Positions 58,775 to 64,000 of a stretch of 64,000 bases of DNA are shown here, piece after piece (the first letter of the stretch is position 1; every line of letters begins with the position of its first letter). The stretch is taken from positions 28,640,008-28,704,007 of the forward strand of contig CM049313.1 of assembly GCA_026874595.1 (NCBI GenBank), in the 5' to 3' direction. A program made the position numbers and the translations under genes. This stretch comes from Sipunculus nudus. Taxonomy: Eukaryota; Annelida; Sipuncula; Golfingiida; Sipunculidae. The notes under the pieces were generated by a model. It was not told where the DNA came from, did no database searches, and was given only the letters and a program-made list of their open reading frames with translations.

Positions 58775-61180
58775 TAAACTAATACATCTTATATCTTACA
58801 GTAATATCTCGAAACAGATCATTCATTTTCCGGATATTGTCAATAGGGGGCGCTGCACTCGCCCCTCCCCTATATATATTTTTGCCCATGACTACAAAAC
58901 TATAAACCTCAATTACAAACACTTATTGATTGTCTTCCTTTGAATCTTCTCCATAATCTGAGTTAGTCATCTGGTCTTATTCTTGTGTCACATTTTCAGT
59001 ATGTCTGTCTGTTTGTCAGTGATCCTCAATTTCGCCTGCTTGCTAGATCTTGCGTCTTACACTCAGCAATCTTCAGGCCACAGTTTTGCAGGAATCCTTT
59101 TGGAATTGAAACATCTTATTTCTTATATTAATATCTCAAAAGAAATTTTTAATATTTGGGATATGGCCGCTAGGAGATGCTGCAGTAGAGCCTCCACACC
59201 ATATCATTTTTGGGCCATATCTCCGACATTATAAACTCTACCTACTAAAACTATAGCTCTTTTTGCTTCTCTTTACGTTCCCCACTTTTTTCTGGTATTC
59301 TGTTATCTCAGGTGTGTCAGTATATCTGTCTGTTTTGAGCTATGTCTGCTTTCATGTTCTTTTGTGTAATATATGTCGTTCAACAGGCCAAACTTTCCAG
59401 CAATCGCTTTAAAATTCATTCAATTGATAGAAAACCGACAGTTTGTCATGTTTGTCCAATCTGTATGTCATTTCGGTCCGGCAAGCTCTCGACCTATGGT
59501 CGTCTAGTTTGTTTGTTTGTCTGTCTGTTTGTTTGTCGGTGCTCTACACGCCACAATTTTAAAGCAATCGCTCTGAAACTTATAGAAACCGTGTTAAATC
59601 GATTACCCTGGGTGCCTATTGTTTTTGGCCATGATCGGTCGAAGGTCAAGGTCATGGTCACCGAAAAACCCTAAAACGGTTTTTCCTTCATATCTTTGTA
59701 AATAATAACCGTAGCGGCTTAATCTGTAGCTCATTTTGCTTGTCATTCCGGGGCCTTTCCTCCATTGATCTAATTGTTCCAGTCTGTTGTAAGCATGGGT
59801 GCATATTTTTTGGGGAAATGTCACAAAATTTGAATTTTTTTTCTAACTTTTACATTTTTAGAGCTAGAGACGTCTGGTTTTTTGCATCAGGAAGTTGTCG
59901 ATCAGGTGATTATCATAAAGTACCAAGTCTCGTAGAATCTCGTGCCATTTCCCGTCAAACGAGATTTTTCGAGATTTCATTAAATATGACCTTGAGGTCG
60001 CCATTTTTTTAACTATGGCTTTGAAAATGACCTACTTTGTGTTATTTATAAATATCTCGAAATCAATTTTTCATTTTTTGGAAATAGCCACCAGGGGGCG
60101 TGGTACATGAAACACTGTAACATATCATTTTTCTGCAATATCTCAAAAAATATTAAACGTGACACAATGTTTATTGTCTTATCTGAAACTAGGATCATTG
60201 GCTTATTCCTGCGTACATGTAGCTTTGTGCTGCTGTTACCATGGTAAACAAATTTTGGGGTAAAACTTGACAATCTGAAAATAATTAGTTTTTTGCTTCT
60301 GTCTCTGTTGATATTTATACTACAAGGGTCTAGTTTTCTGCATAAGGTAGCATTCCCTTGGCTCTAATCCAGTCAATTGGAAGTCTCGTAGAATCTCGCT
60401 CTGTTTTTCCGTCAAACGAGAAATTACGAGATTTCGCGAGATGCTGATAACTCGATCATGTTTTAAGTTAAAGAGTATAGGGTTTCAGCCTCTGGTAGCC
60501 TTTCGGAAGCTTAACATGATAAAACTGCAAATCTCGCCAAATCTCGCATCATCTCCCGCCAAACGAGAATATTTGATATTTTGAGCAAAATATTCAACAT
60601 ATGTCTATATCTCTTTCAATTTTATGCTAGAGATTTTATTTTTCTACTGTTCAACAATCATTTGATTAGTGTTAAGTGATATAAGTGAATATCTCGTTAT
60701 ATCTCGCACCATTTGTCGTCAAACGAGAACAGTGGACCATTTAAACAAATGCCTATTATGCTGTCATTTTATACCCTACAGACATATAGTTTTCAGCATT
60801 TGACAGCGTCTGACACTCTCAGTCACATCATGTGATTTTATTGCAATTCTCGTCAAATCTTCCCTCGTTTTTCATCAAATGATGAAAATACATCCAATTG
60901 CCGTGAGCACAAGTGGCTTCAGGGTTGACCGGTAAGTGCCGGCAAGGCCATTACAGTTGCATGTTGGCGTGCGCGGTCGTCCATGAATCTCACAAAGCAG
61001 CATTGAATAGAGGACAAAAGCCGCTAAATGTGGAGGGAACACACCTGTGATTTTTATTGTGTCCCCTTGTGCGGCCACTTGTGTTGCCAGGAACCACTGG
61101 CATATCTTTGAAACCAGGGACGGATCCCCGATTTTGTAGTTGGGTGTGTCAAAATATGGGCTGATCCCTGGTTTAGCAGT
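58775..61180 (+). repeat. Family C units continued
   Basis: GGGGGCGCTGC at 58846, a decayed block at 59171 and CCACCAGGGGGCGTGG at 60088 mark successive units. A tail (TCTCGACCTATGGTCGTCTAG) ends at about 59508 and is followed at once by TTTGTTTGTTTGTCTGTC. Several CTCGTAGAATCTCGC and GTCAAACGAGA segments occur between 59930 and 60740. No gene is evident. Confidence 0.55.
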
Positions 61181-62545
61181 TTGGGGCAGGGGTAAAATTT
61201 TAATTATACATCAAATATATATTTTAAAATAAAATATCTGGAAACTTATTTTTTTCCTTTTAGAAAATAGCCCCCAGATGGCACTGCAGCAATCATTATT
61301 GTGCCATATCTCCAAAACTATAGACAGTGTCACAACATTGATTGCAGCTTCTGAAACTATATTTAATGCGTTTAACCTTGTGGGGACTCTGTCGTTTTCT
61401 GCGGGGGTTAAATTTTAATTATACATAAAATATATATAATAAAAATTAAAATATCGCGAAACTATTTTTTTTCCTTTCAGATGGCGCCGCAGCAATCATT
61501 ATTGTGCCATATAACCAAAACTATAGACAGTGTCACAACATTCATTGCAGCTTCTGAAACTAGATTTAAAGCGTTTAACCTCGTGGGGACTCTGTCGTAT
61601 TCCGCGGGGGTTAAATTTTAATTATACATAATATATATAATAAAAAATAAAATATCTCGAAACTATTTTTTTCCCTTTCAGATGGCGCTGCAGTAATCAT
61701 TATTGTGCCATATCTCCAAAACTATAGACGGTGTCACAACATTAATTGCAGCTTTTGAACCAAGATTTAATGCGTTTTCCTCGTGGGGACATTGTCATAT
61801 TCTGCAGAAGTTTAAATTTAATTATACATCAAATATTTATTATAAAAAAATAAAATATCTCGAAACTTATTTTTTGTCCTTTTAATAATAGCCGCCAGAT
61901 GGCGCTGCAGCAATCATTATTTTGCCATATCTATAAAACTATAGATAGTGTCACAACATTGATTGCAGCATCTGAAACTAGATTTAATGGGTTTATCCTC
62001 GTGAAGACTCTGTCATATTCTTCCGTTACCACGGGGGCCTAATATAGGTTACAATTAAATTCTTCTTTTTCCTGAAATTCAAAATATGAAGATTTATTCT
62101 AATTGACTGACCCTTATTTTATTCATGCCTTCCATTCTCCATGACAGGAGTGCATTGCCTACACATGGAGTTATTTTCCGTCTGTCTGTCTACTCATTTG
62201 TGGCTATTGAAAATCAGCGAAATCACATAAAAATGTGCTTCCATTTTAACCATGATAGCGGTTGTTCATTTGATCAGATCCAAACGTTCCCTGTCTGTCT
62301 GCCTAGTAACTGTCTGTCTGTTTCGCTGTCTTATTTCCGGCCATTTCGGGAACTAGATTTAATCCATTTTACCTCGTGGGGACTCTGTCGTATTCTGCGG
62401 GGGTTAAATTTTAATTATACATCAAATATATATAATAAAAAAATAAAATATCTCGAAACTTATTTTTTGTCCTTTTAGAAATAGCCGCCAGATGGCACTG
62501 CAGCAATCATTATTGTGCAATATCTCCAAAACTATAGACAGTGTT
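61180..62545. repeat. Tandem repeat of about 205 bp
   Basis: Units start with CAGATGGCGCTGCAGCAATC (61275, 61479, 61680, 61896 and 62489). They continue with ATTGTGCCATATCTCCAAAA, a CTCGTGGGGACTCTGTC segment, GTTAAATTTTAATTATACAT and an AAAATATCTCGAAAC stretch. Spacings are 204, 201 and 216 bp, then a gap of 593 bp filled by other sequence including TCTG tracts. The unit starts with a GATGGCGCTGCAG block related to the GGGGGCGC block of family C. Confidence 0.8.
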
Positions 62546-62612
62546 ATACGTTCCCTGTCTGTATGCCTAGTAACTGTCCGTCTGTTTCGCTGTCTTATTA
62601 CCGGCCATTTCC
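62283..62612. repeat. Direct repeat of about 65 bp
   Basis: ACGTTCCCTGTCTGTCTGCC begins one copy at about 62284, and its near-identical partner begins at about 62549. Both continue CTAGTAACTGTC, then CTGTTTCGCTGTCTTATT and CCGGCCATTTC. Because a 205-bp unit lies between them, the pair may reflect an unequal exchange or a nested event. Confidence 0.7.
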
Positions 62613-64000
62613 GGCAAGCGTTCGACCTCTGGTCGTCTAGTTTGTTTGTTTGTTTGTTTGTCTGTTTGTCCGCACGCTACAGGTCGCAATTTTGCAGCAA
62701 TTGATCTGAAACTTATAGGTCAAGTGTAAAATTGGTATACCTCGGAGCTTATTGTTTTTGGCCTTGATCGGTCCAAGGGCAAGGTCACGGTTCTTGGCAA
62801 ACACTGGCGACTATGTCATGATTACATCTTGCACTTGTTTTTTGCTTGCCGGAATCAAAGATTTCGGCAAGCATATTACTCAGTTGCGTATGTCTGTTTG
62901 TTACTTGCCGGAATCAAAGATTCGGCAAGTATGTTGATCACTTGCGTATGTTTGTTTGTTGCTTGCCGGAAATCTTCGATTTTCGCAAGCATGTTGATCA
63001 CCCGCGTATGTTTGTTTGTTTGTTTGTCTGTCTGTTTGTCTGTATGTACACGCGCTAGAGGCCACAGTTTTTAAGCAATCGCTCTGAAACTTATACATAA
63101 ACTGTAAGATCTGTTCTCCTCGGAGCCTATTGTTTTTGGTCATGATCGGTCAAAGGTCAAGGTCAGGGTCACCAAAAAACCTAAAATCTTTATTTTCTTC
63201 ATATCTTCGTCAATAAAAATCGTAGCCGCATAATCTGTAGCTCATTTTATTCCTCTTTATGTTAGCTTTCAAAGTGCTAGCAAATTTTTCCGGTCAATGG
63301 TTACCATGGTTATGTATTTTGGGGGGAAAATCAGAAAATTCGAAAATTTCACTCCAAATTTCTCATTTTTTAAGTTAGAGAGGTCTAGTTTTTTGCATTG
63401 TGTAGCATTTAATATGCTCTATGGAAAATTAACGGAAGTCTCGCAAAATCTCGTGCCATTTGTCGTCAAATGAGACTTTCCGAGATTTCATTAAATATGA
63501 TTTACAGGTGGCAGTTTTACAGCTAAGGTTCTGAAAGTGACATATTTTCTGTTGTTCTGTATTATCTCAAACTTGTTTTTTCATTTTTCGGAAATAGCCA
63601 CCAGGGGGCGTGGTACTGGAAACACTGTAACATATCATTTTTCCGCAATATCTAAAAAAATATTAAGCATATAACAATTTTTTTTGTCGCATCTAAAACT
63701 AGGATCATTGCCTTATTCCTTCGTACATTTAGCCTTGTGCTGCCGTTACCATGGTGACCAAATTTTGGGGTAAAACTTGACAATCTGAAATACGGAGTGT
63801 TCCTGCTTCTGTCTCTGTCAATATTTGCGATAGAACGCTCTGGTTTTTGGCGTTAGATAGCATTAGTTTACTTCTTAGTCATTCAATAGAAAGGCTCGTC
63901 ATATCTCGCACCGTTTCTCGTGAAACGAGAACACGAGACCATTCAAAGAAATGCCTATAATTCTGTCATTTTTTACGCTACAGACACACGGTTTGCAGCG
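62613..64000 (+). repeat. Family C tail, three hairpin leaders and further units
   Basis: A tail (GCGTTCGACCTCTGGTCGTCTAG) ends at about 62640 and joins TTTGTTTGTTTG. Leader hairpins lie at 62844-62872, 62903-62930 and 62961-62990, each followed by GCATGTTGATCA-like sequence and CGTATG. A GTTTGTTTGTCTG tract (63009-63040), a GGTCAAAGGTCAAGGTCAGG site (63147) and CCACCAGGGGGCGTGG (63599) follow. The window ends inside this family. Confidence 0.6.

Overview
This window is repeat-dominated animal nuclear DNA, with no prokaryotic or organellar features. It is AT-rich and full of non-LTR and LTR retrotransposon relics, DNA-transposon relics and tandem-core interspersed repeats. The most abundant repeats have a leader, a TCTG/TCCG microsatellite, a variable number of 200-340 bp core units and a palindromic tail ending in CTAG or CTTG. 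This layout resembles the pearl/HINE-type non-autonomous Helitron-like elements known from bivalve molluscs, so I infer a lophotrochozoan and most likely a bivalve. That assignment is inference, not proof.

Layout. 1-5.1 kb: tandem-core repeat family 1 with a nested L1/Tx1-like LINE fragment, then an LTR-retrotransposon relic (LTR, primer site, truncated gag). 5.8-12.1 kb: two family 2 elements carrying AGGTCA-rich cores; the second is split by a complete family C element. 12.1-13.0 kb: a 31-bp minisatellite and an 80-bp palindrome set in TA microsatellites. 13.0-14.1 kb: a LINE reverse-transcriptase fragment. 14.1-20.8 kb: head-to-tail family 1 and 2 arrays. 20.9-22.4 kb: a third LINE fragment. 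22.57-22.88 kb: the only convincing host exon. 22.9-24.2 kb: a family D Helitron-like element. 24.5-25.4 kb: a deleted Tc1/mariner-like element with long inverted repeats. 25.5-36.6 kb: a nearly whole minus-strand Ty3/Gypsy element (two LTRs, 4-bp target duplication, primer site, polypurine tract, gag, protease, RT, RNase H, integrase), disabled by stops, frameshifts and a family D insertion in its 3' LTR. 39.2-44.6 kb: a probable hAT relic. 44.6-52.4 kb: a second, very decayed Gypsy relic split by family 1, family 2 and LINE insertions. 53.3-54.5 kb: a CR1/L2-type LINE 3' end. 54.5-64 kb: family C arrays with hairpins, CTCF-like motifs and a ~205-bp tandem repeat.

The genes do not form a pathway; the coding content is almost all transposon enzymes. 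What makes the window interesting is nested insertion with readable boundaries, and repeat cores that carry many copies of transcription-factor-like motifs (CTCF-like GGGGGCGC sites and DR1/DR0 nuclear-receptor-like AGGTCA arrays). I see no evidence of a new multi-gene system. Family numbers 1, 2, C and D are my own labels.
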